A stretch of DNA of 23,622 nt from an uncultured Bacteroidota bacterium (GTDB lineage Bacteria > Bacteroidota > Bacteroidia > Flavobacteriales > Flavobacteriaceae). The position numbers were made by a program, and so were the translations under genes. The notes below the pieces were generated by a model. That model did not search any database, was not told where the DNA came from, and was given only the letters and a program-made list of their open reading frames with translations. Shown piece by piece: positions 1 through 7,246 of this stretch. The stretch spans positions 1-23,622 of the forward strand of contig CAIJFC010000124.1 of assembly GCA_903819815.1 (NCBI GenBank), read 5' to 3'. How positions within the stretch are numbered: position 1 is the first letter of the stretch; each line of letters opens with the position of its first letter.

Positions 1-99
1 CAAAGTAGTACGGTTACTTCTGAATTTGGCGGAAAATTTAAAACGGAACAAGCTCGTAGAGAATTTTTGAACTACATTCAAATGGATACCAAATTTTGA
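1..99 (+). CDS. folE: GTP cyclohydrolase I, C-terminal fragment (partial)
   Basis: The first reading frame is open from base 1 and gives 32 residues before TGA at 97-99. The gene is cut by the window edge. The fragment (…SSTVTSEFGGKF…RREFLNYI…) lines up with the C-terminus of the complete FolE at 10167-10766 (…NSYTTTSSFTGAF…RKEFISLI): both have QxS, TxTS, FxGxF and R-x-EF in the same spacing. FolE converts GTP to 7,8-dihydroneopterin triphosphate, the entry step of folate synthesis. I recall folE lying directly before cysS in Flavobacterium, which fits here. The fragment contains no catalytic residues, so the assignment rests on the tail motif and context only. If right, this window holds two FolE paralogs. 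Confidence 0.68.
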   Translation, partial: QSSTVTSEFGGKFKTEQARREFLNYIQMDTKF

Positions 100-102
100 T
101 AG

Positions 103-114
103 GCGTTTAAACGC
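103..114. repeat. Perfect 12-bp palindrome GCGTTTAAACGC
   Basis: A self-complementary 12-mer lies four bases after the folE stop codon and abuts the structured element at 115-199. It has no T-tract after it, so it is not a standard intrinsic terminator. It may be an extra stem at the foot of the neighbouring element. Confidence 0.5.
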
Positions 115-199
115 TAGCCCTGATAGTAGTGGAAATCCCACGAAATTGTGAGGTACGAAACAATGAAGTGGATTGAAACGAATAGCAGGAAATAGCTCC
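115..199 (+). ncRNA. Structured intergenic element, copy 1 (Flavo-1-like?)
   Basis: The element starts TAGCCC and ends GGAAATAGCTCC. Possible pairs are AGC (116-118) with GCT (195-197), CCTG (119-122) with CAGG (186-189), AATCCCAC (134-141, one C bulged) with GTGGATT (168-174), and ATTGT (145-149) with ACAAT (160-164). Symmetric GAA/GAA internal loops flank the last stem. A second copy on the other strand at 20659-20727 keeps the flanking motifs and the bulged C while its stems differ in a compensatory way. I remember this start/end pattern as a frequent intergenic repeat in Flavobacterium. It may correspond to the Flavo-1 RNA motif, but that name is from memory. The function is unknown. Confidence 0.55.
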
Positions 200-292
200 A
201 GAAAATTAAACGTTTTAACCGATTAACCAATTACACGATTTAACGATTATACGAATAACCGATTAACCAAATAACCAAATTAACATTTACCC
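200..292 (+). repeat. Degenerate AACCGATTAACCAAATAACC repeats before cysS
   Basis: This is a low-complexity stretch built from variants of AACCGATTAACC, AACGATT and AATAACC, running to the cysS start codon. The same vocabulary recurs before rdgB (about 3442-3480 and 3563-3595). No clear TAnnTTTG box lies in it, so cysS may be transcribed from upstream together with folE. Confidence 0.5.
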
Positions 293-1771
293 ATGCCGTT
301 ATATAAAACACAAACCTTAAAAATATACAACTCTCTTTCGGGAGAGAAGGAAATTTTCACGCCTATTAATGAAGGAAATGTGGGAATGTATGTTTGCGGG
401 CCTACTGTTTACAGCAATGTGCACTTGGGAAATGTTCGAACTTTTATGTCGTTTGACGTAATTTTTAGGTATTTGAAACACCTGGGTTATAAAGTACGAT
501 ACGTTCGAAACATTACCGATGTCGGGCATATTGTAGATGATATTGATGAAGGGGAAGATAAAATTGCAAAAAAAGCAAGGTTGGAGCAATTGGAACCAAT
601 GGAAGTCGTTCAGCTTTATACGGTTGATTTTCATAACGTGTTAAAATTATATAATTTTTTACCGCCTAGTATTGAACCAACGGCTACTGGACATATAATT
701 GAGCAAATTGCCATAATTAAAAAAATTATCGAAAATGGAATTGGTTATGTTGCCAATGGATCGGTTTATTTTGATGTAGTAAAGTTCAATGAAACGAATA
801 ACTACGGTAAGTTGAGCGGGAGAAATATAGATGATATGCTTGCCAATACTCGCGATCTTGATGGACAATCGGACAAGAGAAATCCGCAAGATTTTGCCCT
901 TTGGAAAAAAGCAGAACCGCAACACATCATGCGTTGGCCTTCGCCTTGGAGTGATGGTTTTCCGGGTTGGCATTTGGAATGTACCGCTATGAGTACCAAA
1001 TATTTAGGAAATCATTTTGATATTCACGGAGGCGGAATGGACTTAAAATTCCCTCACCACGAATGTGAAATTGCTCAAAATGAAGCATGTACAGGTCAAA
1101 CGCCAGTAAATTTTTGGATGCACGCCAATATGCTTACTTTAAACGGCAAAAAAATGGCAAAATCAACTGGGAATAATATCCTTCCAATGGAAATTATTAC
1201 GGGTGAAAACACCATTTTAAGCAAGGCTTTTTCACCAAGTGTAACTCGTTTTTTCATGTTGCAAGCACATTACAGAAGCAATCTTGACTTCACTAATGAC
1301 GCTATTTTGGCTGCCGAAAAAGGGTACTTTAGATTAATGGAAGCCGTTGATGGGTTGAAAGATATTAATGCAAGTACTACTTCTACCCTATCTATTTCAA
1401 ATTGGGAAGCAGCTTGTTATGAAGCGATGAATGACGATTTTAATAGTCCGATTTTAATAGCGCAACTTTTTGAAGGAGTACGTTTTATCAATTTGTTGAA
1501 AGACAATAAAGAATCGTTAACTCAAAGTGATTTAGATTTATTTTCTTCGTTAATGAAAGGTTTTGTTTTTGACGTTTTAGGATTAGAAGATGAAAAAGCA
1601 GTTGGTAATAATAATGACAAATTAGAAGGTGTTATAAAAATGTTGATTGAAATGAGAAATTCGGCTCGTGCCAATAAAGATTTTGCGATGTCGGATCAAA
1701 TTAGAGACCAATTGTTAGCAATAGGAATTCAATTGAAAGATGGAAAAGACGGAACTTCTTTTACCGTTTAA
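293..1771 (+). CDS. cysS: Cysteinyl-tRNA synthetase
   Basis: A 492-residue class I aminoacyl-tRNA synthetase that charges tRNA-Cys with cysteine in the cytoplasm. The HIGH-type signature reads HLGN (44-47) after CGPTVY. The KMSKS loop reads KMAKS (287-291) followed by TGN. Probable zinc ligands are Cys35, Cys230 (in WHLECTAMS), His255 or His256, and Cys258 (in HHECEIAQ). The C-terminal part contains the helical DALR-like and anticodon-binding region. Length and motif order are those of a full CysS. The ATG at 293 puts the protein start at the usual place before the YNSLSGEKE strand. yidD follows after 12 bp, so the two are probably co-transcribed. Confidence 0.97.
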   Translation: MPLYKTQTLKIYNSLSGEKEIFTPINEGNVGMYVCGPTVYSNVHLGNVRTFMSFDVIFRYLKHLGYKVRYVRNITDVGHIVDDIDEGEDKIAKKARLEQLEPMEVVQLYTVDFHNVLKLYNFLPPSIEPTATGHIIEQIAIIKKIIENGIGYVANGSVYFDVVKFNETNNYGKLSGRNIDDMLANTRDLDGQSDKRNPQDFALWKKAEPQHIMRWPSPWSDGFPGWHLECTAMSTKYLGNHFDIHGGGMDLKFPHHECEIAQNEACTGQTPVNFWMHANMLTLNGKKMAKSTGNNILPMEIITGENTILSKAFSPSVTRFFMLQAHYRSNLDFTNDAILAAEKGYFRLMEAVDGLKDINASTTSTLSISNWEAACYEAMNDDFNSPILIAQLFEGVRFINLLKDNKESLTQSDLDLFSSLMKGFVFDVLGLEDEKAVGNNNDKLEGVIKMLIEMRNSARANKDFAMSDQIRDQLLAIGIQLKDGKDGTSFTV

Positions 1772-1783
1772 TTTAATTAAAGT

Positions 1784-2032
1784 ATGTCTTTATCAAAAAT
1801 ACTTATACATCCATTGGTGCTTTTAATTCGGTTTTATCAAGCAGCAATTTCGCCTTTTACCCCATCGGTATGTAGATTTGAACCCACTTGTTCTTCCTAT
1901 TTTTTAGAAGCATTGAAAATTCATGGCTTGTTTTATGGAAGTTACCTTGGAATTAAAAGAATTTTAAGTTGTCATCCTTGGGGAAAAAGTGGTTACGACC
2001 CAGTGCCTAAAAAAGGTTCACAAAATCATTAA
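1784..2032 (+). CDS. yidD: Membrane protein insertion efficiency factor YidD
   Basis: An 82-residue small membrane-associated protein of the YidD family, which helps insertion of inner-membrane proteins near YidC. The family core is visible: an amphipathic N-terminus (LIRFYQAAISPF), then CRFEPTCSSYFLEALKIHG, then the C-terminal CHPWGKSGYDPVP. The three cysteines (in CRFEPTC and SCHPW) are typical. It lies 12 bp after cysS and 70 bp before lgt. Grouping with lgt, another envelope biogenesis gene, fits the role. The assignment is by family motif; the role is from homologs. Confidence 0.95.
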   Translation: MSLSKILIHPLVLLIRFYQAAISPFTPSVCRFEPTCSSYFLEALKIHGLFYGSYLGIKRILSCHPWGKSGYDPVPKKGSQNH

Positions 2033-2102
2033 ATTAATTTAATTTTAATTCATACAATTTTATCTATTTTTACCAATAAATAACAAATAAACACATTCTA
2101 TC

Positions 2103-3011
2103 ATGGTTTGGAATCCTTCAGAAGGTATTGATTTAGGTTTTTTTATGATTCGATATTACAGCTTGATGTTTGTAATTGCCTTTGGTTTAGGCTGGTACAT
2201 CATGAAAAAAATATTTGAACGTGAAAATGAATCGATTGAAAAACTAGATTCAATGTTCATTTGGACGGTATTTGCTACCTTATTGGGCGCAAGATTGGGA
2301 CATGTTTTCTTTTATGATTGGGAATATTTCAGAAATCATTTAGCTGAAATTTTATTGCCATTTCGTTTTTCACCCCAATTTGAATTCACAGGATTTCAAG
2401 GATTAGCGAGTCATGGAGCTGCAATTGGAATAATATTGGCCATGTATTTCTTCAGTAAAAACATCATGAAAAGGCCCCTTTTATGGGTTTTAGATCGTGT
2501 GGTAATTCCTGTTGCGAGCGGAGCAGTGTTTGTGAGAATTGGTAACTTTTTCAACTCTGAAATTGTAGGTCACGAAACTACTTCTTCATTCGGGATAAAA
2601 TTCATTAGAGATTTTTACAATCCAAGAGAAGCTGTAAATGCCACCAAAATCCCAAATCCTAAAGAAGCGTACCATGCGATTGCAACCAATCCGCAATTTG
2701 CCAATTTATTAGCGCAAGTTCCAGCTAAACATCCAACTCAATTGTATGAGTCTATTAGTTATATATTTGTTTTTGCTGCTTTATTCTATATGTATTGGAA
2801 AACCGATGCACGCGAAAAACAAGGTTATTTATTGGGAATGTTCCTTGTAATGTTGTGGTCAGTTCGTTTTGTAGTAGAATTTATGAAAGAAAGTCAAGGT
2901 GGTTTTGAAAGTGACCTTGGAACATTTTCAACTGGACAATGGCTAAGTATACCTTTTATTATTATTGGATTTTTCTTGATATTCAAATCGAAGAAAATTG
3001 ATTTAGTATAA
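2103..3011 (+). CDS. lgt: Prolipoprotein diacylglyceryl transferase
   Basis: A 302-residue integral inner-membrane enzyme that moves a diacylglyceryl group from phosphatidylglycerol to the lipobox cysteine of prolipoproteins, the first step of lipoprotein maturation. About seven hydrophobic segments are present. Key motifs are SHGAAIG (103-109, with the family His104), RIGNFFNSE (145-153, the Lgt signature region), HPTQLYES (210-217) and RFVVEF (255-260, conserved Arg). A loop of about 40 residues between NSE and HPTQ (AVNATKIPNPKEAYHAIATN) is longer than in the E. coli enzyme, which I recall as usual for Bacteroidota Lgt. A strong terminator follows at 3034. Confidence 0.97.
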   Translation: MVWNPSEGIDLGFFMIRYYSLMFVIAFGLGWYIMKKIFERENESIEKLDSMFIWTVFATLLGARLGHVFFYDWEYFRNHLAEILLPFRFSPQFEFTGFQGLASHGAAIGIILAMYFFSKNIMKRPLLWVLDRVVIPVASGAVFVRIGNFFNSEIVGHETTSSFGIKFIRDFYNPREAVNATKIPNPKEAYHAIATNPQFANLLAQVPAKHPTQLYESISYIFVFAALFYMYWKTDAREKQGYLLGMFLVMLWSVRFVVEFMKESQGGFESDLGTFSTGQWLSIPFIIIGFFLIFKSKKIDLV

Positions 3012-3033
3012 TTTAAACCCTATTTAAATTCAT

Positions 3034-3063
3034 AAACCATTTCTTTTGAAGTGGTTTTTTTTT
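3034..3063 (+). terminator. Intrinsic terminator after lgt
   Basis: AAACCATTTC (3034-3043) pairs with GAAGTGGTTT (3048-3057) over ten positions with one T·G pair. The loop is TTTT, and a run of T follows to 3063. It probably ends the cysS-yidD-lgt transcript. Confidence 0.85.
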
Positions 3064-3337
3064 ACCATATAAGGCAAATAAGTTCATTTAAATATCCCAA
3101 ACACATTTCCTTTCTGGAATCCACTCGTTCATAGAGAGCTGAGGTGAGGTTTATTTGGAGCGAATTGTCATTGCGAGCAAAACACAGTGAAGCGTGGTAA
3201 TCTTCTTTTTTTAACCGCAAAGGGCGCAAAGACTTACGCAAGGTTCACAAAGATTTTTGCCACGAAGTACACAAATTATCTCGAATTTTTTACTCTATTA
3301 TCCATTATCTCAACAGCACCTCTTTCACATCTTGGCT

Positions 3338-3356
3338 CCCTTTCCTTTGGAAAGGG
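3338..3356. repeat. 8-bp inverted repeat CCCTTTCC/GGAAAGGG
   Basis: CCCTTTCC (3338-3345), loop TTT, GGAAAGGG (3349-3356). It has no T-tract, so it is not a terminator. It is the core of the GGCTCCC…GGGGATAGG dispersed fragment. Confidence 0.6.
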
Positions 3357-3494
3357 CTGGGGATAGGATTTTTTGCCACAGATCTAACGGATTAAACTGA
3401 TTTCAAAAATTTTCTAAATAAGCGACTACATTTTTCTCCGAATAACCGCATTAACTAATAACCAAATAACCAGTTAACCACTTTTAAAAACCCT

Positions 3495-3524
3495 TTGTTA
3501 CTTTACTTTTCTTTGTTACTTTTG
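3495..3524 (+). promoter_or_regulatory. Bacteroidota-type promoter for rdgB
   Basis: TTG at 3495-3497, 19-nt spacer, TACTTTTG at 3517-3524. This is an exact match to the TTG-N19-TAnnTTTG pattern of the Bacteroidota primary sigma factor. The expected leader is about 65-70 nt. The segment includes a 12-bp direct repeat CTTTGTTACTTT (3493-3504 and 3511-3522), so the match may be partly repeat-derived. Confidence 0.55.
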
Positions 3525-3598
3525 TGGTAAAATAAATAATTCTCGTTTCCAGAATCCCACAAATAACCGCATTACCAAATTAACAAATAACCCCCTGA

Positions 3599-4174
3599 AT
3601 GAAAATAGTTTTCGCATCCAACAATAAAAATAAAATTCAAGAAATTCAGAGCATGCTTCCGGATACAATTCAAATTGTAAGTTTGGAAAGTATAGGTTGT
3701 TTTGAAGAAATCCCAGAAACAGCTGATACTATTGAAGGCAATGCCATTTTGAAAGCCAACTATATCACTCAAAAATATGGCTTTGATTGTTTTGCTGATG
3801 ATACCGGTTTAGAAGTAGAAGCTTTAAATGGTGAACCGGGAGTTTATTCTGCTCGATACGCAGGTGAACAAAGAAATGCAGATTATAATATGAATAAATT
3901 ATTGGAAGAATTATTGGATAAACCAAATAGAAATGCCCAATTTAAAACAGTAATTGCATTAAATTTAAAGGGAAAACAATATCTTTTCACTGGAATCGCT
4001 TCAGGGGAAATCACATTAGAAAAAAAAGGAACTGGAGGATTTGGTTATGATCCGATATTTAAACCAACAAATTATGATGAAACATTTGCTGAATTATCAT
4101 TAGCAGTAAAAAATGAAATTAGCCATAGAGGAAAAGCCACCAAAGCACTTTTAGATTTCCTTCAAAATATTTAA
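3599..4174 (+). CDS. rdgB: Non-canonical purine NTP pyrophosphatase (ITPase)
   Basis: A 191-residue RdgB/HAM1 enzyme that hydrolyses dITP, ITP and XTP to monophosphates plus pyrophosphate, cleaning the nucleotide pool. Motifs: SNNKNK (7-12, triphosphate binding), FADDTGLEVEAL (65-76, with the catalytic Asp pair 67-68), GVYSARYAG (81-89), GTGGFGYDPIF (144-154) and SHRGKA (175-180). Length is normal. The ATG directly precedes KIVFASNN, the usual start of the family. The gene stands alone with its own promoter; the helicase gene begins 185 bp downstream with another promoter. Confidence 0.96.
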   Translation: MKIVFASNNKNKIQEIQSMLPDTIQIVSLESIGCFEEIPETADTIEGNAILKANYITQKYGFDCFADDTGLEVEALNGEPGVYSARYAGEQRNADYNMNKLLEELLDKPNRNAQFKTVIALNLKGKQYLFTGIASGEITLEKKGTGGFGYDPIFKPTNYDETFAELSLAVKNEISHRGKATKALLDFLQNI

Positions 4175-4228
4175 TTTTTACTAATTTTTCATAAAACGAA
4201 GATGTATTTATGAACAATTTTCCCCAAT

Positions 4229-4264
4229 CTAAATTCTAAATTCTAAATTCTTAATTCTAAATTA
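4229..4264. repeat. Short TAAATTC tandem repeats
   Basis: Several imperfect copies of CTAAATTC/TTAATTC lie in tandem between rdgB and the helicase gene. A relative of this motif occurs at about 8487-8524, over the end of the pseudouridine synthase gene. Probably simple-sequence intergenic DNA. Confidence 0.5.
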
Positions 4265-4311
4265 CTGATTATCAATTATTAATAAAATATCAATTCTATG
4301 ATTTCAATTAG

Positions 4312-4339
4312 TTATTAACAAATATAAGCTGTACTTTTG
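4312..4339 (+). promoter_or_regulatory. Bacteroidota-type promoter for the DEAD-box helicase
   Basis: TTA (4312-4314), 17-nt spacer, TACTTTTG (4332-4339). The -7 box is exact and the -33 element has one mismatch from TTG. The start codon is 20 bp downstream of the box, so the leader would be short. Confidence 0.5.
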
Positions 4340-4359
4340 CAAAATATTTAAAATACTAT

Positions 4360-6336
4360 ATGAATAAATTTGAACAATTAGGATTGAGTGAATCGTTACT
4401 GAAGGCGATTTTAGATCTAGGATTTGAGAATCCGACCGAAGTACAGGAGAAAGCGATTCCCCTATTATTGGAAAAAGACACAGATTTAGTTGCGTTGGCT
4501 CAGACAGGGACAGGGAAAACGGCAGCTTTTGGTTTTCCAGTTATTCAGAAAATTGATGCCAACAATAGAAATACACAAGCATTGATTTTATCTCCAACAC
4601 GCGAATTGTGTTTGCAGATTACCAACGAAATTAAAAACTACTCTAAATACGAAAAAGGTATTAATGTGGTAGCAGTTTACGGTGGAGCTAGCATTACAGA
4701 ACAAGCGAGAGACATTAAAAGAGGAGCACAAATTATTGTGGCTACTCCAGGAAGAATGCAAGACATGATTAACAGAGGTTTGGTAAACATTTCTCAAATT
4801 AATTACTGTATTCTTGACGAAGCAGACGAAATGTTGAACATGGGATTCTACGAAGATATCGTAAATATCCTTTCAACTACTCCAGATGACAAAAGCACGT
4901 GGTTGTTTTCTGCAACTATGCCAGCCGAAGTGGCAAGAATTGGAAAACAATTCATGCACGATCCAGTAGAAATTACTGTTGGTACTAAAAACTCAGGCTC
5001 GGCAACCGTTTCACACGAATTTTACCTTGTTAATGCGCGTGATCGTTACGAAGCTTTGAAGCGTTTAGCAGATGCTAATCCAGACATTTTCTCAGTGGTT
5101 TTTTGTAGAACGAAACGTGATACTCAGGCTGTTGCTGAAAAATTAATTGAAGACGGTTATAGTGCTGCTGCATTGCACGGAGATTTATCTCAAGCGCAAC
5201 GTGATGGCGTTATGAAATCTTTTAGAGGAAGACAAATCCAAATGCTAGTTGCTACTGATGTTGCTGCTCGTGGAATTGATGTTGATAATATTACTCACGT
5301 GGTAAATTATCAATTGCCTGATGAAATTGAAACGTACAATCACCGTTCTGGACGTACAGGAAGAGCCGGAAAATTAGGAACTTCTATCGTTATTGTAACA
5401 AAAAGTGAATTGCGTAAGATTTCTTCTATCGAAAGAATCATCAAACAAAAATTTGAAGAAAAAACAATTCCTTCTGGAATCGAAATTTGCGAAATTCAAT
5501 TGTTGCACTTAGCAAACAAAATTAAAGACACGGAAGTTGATCACGAAATTGACAACTATTTACCTGCAATTAACAATGTACTTGAAGGTTTAACGAAAGA
5601 AGAATTAATCAAGAAAATGGTTTCTGTTGAATTCAACCGTTTCATTGCTTATTACAAAAAAAATAGAGATATCTCTAATCAATCTTCAGGTTCTGAAAGA
5701 CGTGATCGTAATGATGGTGAAGGTGCATCAAGAGAATTCAATAACAATGGTGCGGTTCGATATTTTGTAAATATTGGTTCTAGAGATAATTTCGATTGGA
5801 TGTCTTTAAAAGATTATTTGAAAGAAACTTTAGATCTTGGCCGTGATGATGTTTTCAAAGTTGATGTAAAAGAAGGTTTCTCTTTCTTTAATACAGACCC
5901 TGAACATTCAGATAAAGTAATGGAAGTATTGAATAACGTTCAATTAGAAGGACGTAGAATCAATGTTGAAATTTCTAAAAATGATGGTGGCGGAAGACGT
6001 GATCACAACGGAAGAAGTTCTGGTGGTGGTTTTGGCGGAGGTCGATCAGGTGGTGAAAGAAGTGCTGCTCCAAGGAGAGAAGGAAGTTTTGCTCCAAGAA
6101 GAGAAAGTTCTGGCGGATTTAGAAGCGATCGAAATTCAGCTCCAAGAGAGGGTGGTTTCGGCGGAAGAAGTTCAACTCCTAGAGAAGGTGGTTTTGGTGG
6201 AAGAAGTGCTGCTCCAAGAACGGGTGGTTTTTCATCTGACAGAGGGCCAAGAACGGAAGGTTCATCAGAAAGAGCACCAAGAAGATCGGAAGGTTTTGGT
6301 GATACTCCAAGAGCGAAAAGACCTAGAAAAAGCTAA
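4360..6336 (+). CDS. DEAD-box RNA helicase with DbpA-like RNA-binding domain and RG-rich tail
   Basis: A 658-residue ATP-dependent RNA helicase of the DeaD/CsdA type, probably acting in ribosome assembly, mRNA turnover or cold adaptation. Motifs in order: Q-motif region (FEQLGLSESL, 4-13), motif I AQTGTGKT (47-54), PTREL (79-83), TPGR (129-132), DEAD (153-156), SAT (184-186), ATDVAARGID (298-307) and HRSGRTGRAG (328-337). Residues about 466-540 (VRYFVNIGSRDNFDW…GRRINVEIS) match a DbpA-type RNA-binding domain. Residues about 543-645 are a low-complexity tail rich in Gly, Arg and Ser, with PREGGFGGRSS-type repeats, typical of RNA-binding disordered tails. A long open frame inside the tail (5963-6349) comes from its repetitive codons and is not a gene. 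The exact paralog name is uncertain, so no symbol is given. Confidence 0.94.
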   Translation: MNKFEQLGLSESLLKAILDLGFENPTEVQEKAIPLLLEKDTDLVALAQTGTGKTAAFGFPVIQKIDANNRNTQALILSPTRELCLQITNEIKNYSKYEKGINVVAVYGGASITEQARDIKRGAQIIVATPGRMQDMINRGLVNISQINYCILDEADEMLNMGFYEDIVNILSTTPDDKSTWLFSATMPAEVARIGKQFMHDPVEITVGTKNSGSATVSHEFYLVNARDRYEALKRLADANPDIFSVVFCRTKRDTQAVAEKLIEDGYSAAALHGDLSQAQRDGVMKSFRGRQIQMLVATDVAARGIDVDNITHVVNYQLPDEIETYNHRSGRTGRAGKLGTSIVIVTKSELRKISSIERIIKQKFEEKTIPSGIEICEIQLLHLANKIKDTEVDHEIDNYLPAINNVLEGLTKEELIKKMVSVEFNRFIAYYKKNRDISNQSSGSERRDRNDGEGASREFNNNGAVRYFVNIGSRDNFDWMSLKDYLKETLDLGRDDVFKVDVKEGFSFFNTDPEHSDKVMEVLNNVQLEGRRINVEISKNDGGGRRDHNGRSSGGGFGGGRSGGERSAAPRREGSFAPRRESSGGFRSDRNSAPREGGFGGRSSTPREGGFGGRSAAPRTGGFSSDRGPRTEGSSERAPRRSEGFGDTPRAKRPRKS

Positions 6337-6423
6337 CGAAATTTGTTAATTTTCTTATAATTATAGGGATAAACTACAGAATATCTATTGTGTTTTATTA
6401 CTTTTAAAGTTTTAAATCCAAAA

Positions 6424-7194
6424 ATGAGATATTTTGTAGTTTTCTTTTTTATACTATTCGCTAAAAACATCGCTTTTTCGCAAGAAGCAACTCCATCGCA
6501 AAAAGTTTTTGGAACTATTGTCAATTACAGCACGCAACTCCCATTAGGTAATGTCAATATTATAAATATTAATAAAGTACGTGGAACCGTTTCCGATTCT
6601 AATGGAAAATTTGAATTAGAAGTCAGCGTTACTGATACTTTACATATTTCACTTATTGGATTTAAATCCATAAAAATCAGAGTTACAAACGACTGGTTTA
6701 AAATTAAAACTACTAAAATTCAATTGACGGAAAGTGCTATTGCCCTTGAAGAAGTTATTGTTCGGCCCTACGATTTGACTGGTTATTTGGAGGTAGATTC
6801 TAAATTGATTCCAACAAAAGAAAATTACAGATACAGTATTTCAGGATTGCAACAAGGCTATGAGGCCGGTGAATTTTCTCCAAACGCCTTCAGTAAAGTA
6901 ATGGGGTCCATTTTCAATCCTGCCGATATGCTTTATAATTTCTTTGGCAAAAAGCCCAAAGAATTAAAACGTTTAAAAAGCTTAAAGAAAGATGAAACTG
7001 TAAGGAATTTGTTGGCTTCAAAATTTGATCGAGAAACTATTTCAGTACTTCTAGGAATTGACAAAAATGACATTCCTGAAATTTTAGGCCGTTGTAATTA
7101 CTCGGAATCTTTTATAAAAACCGCAAATGATCTCCAAATTATGGATGCAATTAGCGAGTGCTACGAAGAATATAAAATCTTGAAAAAGAATTAA
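6424..7194 (+). CDS. Secreted protein with carboxypeptidase-regulatory-like domain
   Basis: A 256-residue protein if started at the ATG at 6424, which gives a clean signal peptide (MRYFVVFFFILFAKNIAFSQ, residues 1-20). An upstream TTG at 6388 would add 12 residues ahead of it and is less likely. After the signal, VFGTIVNYSTQLPLGNVNI…VRGTVSDSNGKFEL…TLHISLIGFKSI is the beta-sandwich CarboxypepD_reg-like fold seen on Bacteroidota envelope proteins, where it often precedes TonB-dependent receptors. No receptor follows here. The C-terminal 130 residues (SGLQQGYEAGEFSPNAFSK…) are charged and helical, with no motif I recognise. Localisation is probably periplasm or outer membrane. Function unknown. 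The ABC ATPase gene starts 52 bp later. Confidence 0.85.
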   Translation: MRYFVVFFFILFAKNIAFSQEATPSQKVFGTIVNYSTQLPLGNVNIININKVRGTVSDSNGKFELEVSVTDTLHISLIGFKSIKIRVTNDWFKIKTTKIQLTESAIALEEVIVRPYDLTGYLEVDSKLIPTKENYRYSISGLQQGYEAGEFSPNAFSKVMGSIFNPADMLYNFFGKKPKELKRLKSLKKDETVRNLLASKFDRETISVLLGIDKNDIPEILGRCNYSESFIKTANDLQIMDAISECYEEYKILKKN

Positions 7195-7220
7195 TTTTCT
7201 AATAATTAGTCCCTAATTTG

Positions 7221-7228
7221 TACTTTTG
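7221..7228 (+). promoter_or_regulatory. -7 box TACTTTTG before the ABC ATPase gene
   Basis: An exact TAnnTTTG match 18 bp before the start codon. No good TTG is seen at the -33 position, so the promoter is tentative. Confidence 0.35.
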
Positions 7229-7246
7229 AATTCTTAATTTCAATTA

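Larger units (their letters stand above)
3064..3598. repeat. Gene-free mosaic of dispersed repeat fragments
   Basis: No plausible gene is present. The stretch is a patchwork of motifs I recognise as recurrent intergenic fragments in Flavobacterium and relatives. They are TCATTGCGAG…GGTAATCT (about 3168-3203), TTAACCGCAAAGGGCGCAAAG and following (about 3211-3250), GCCACGAAGTACACAAATT (about 3259-3277), a GGCTCCCTTTCC/GGAAAGGGCTGGGGATAGG block with an 8-bp hairpin (3338-3345 with 3349-3356), and TTGCCACAGAT…GGATTAAACTGATTT (about 3373-3403). Last come ATAACCGCATTAAC-type repeats (3442-3480, 3563-3595). The rdgB promoter lies inside it at 3495-3524. Recognition of the fragments is from memory. 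Confidence 0.6.

Noticed and set aside
103..114. Palindrome as an intrinsic terminator of folE
   Set aside because: No T-tract follows. More likely an accessory stem of the neighbouring element.
3338..3356. Hairpin in the lgt-rdgB gap as a terminator
   Set aside because: Followed by GCTGGGGATAGG, not T. The strong terminator at 3034-3063 already ends lgt.
5963..6349. 128-residue plus-strand frame overlapping the helicase tail
   Set aside because: A shifted reading of the repetitive Gly/Arg/Ser codons (EVLLQEE-like repeats). The helicase frame has motifs and continues through it.
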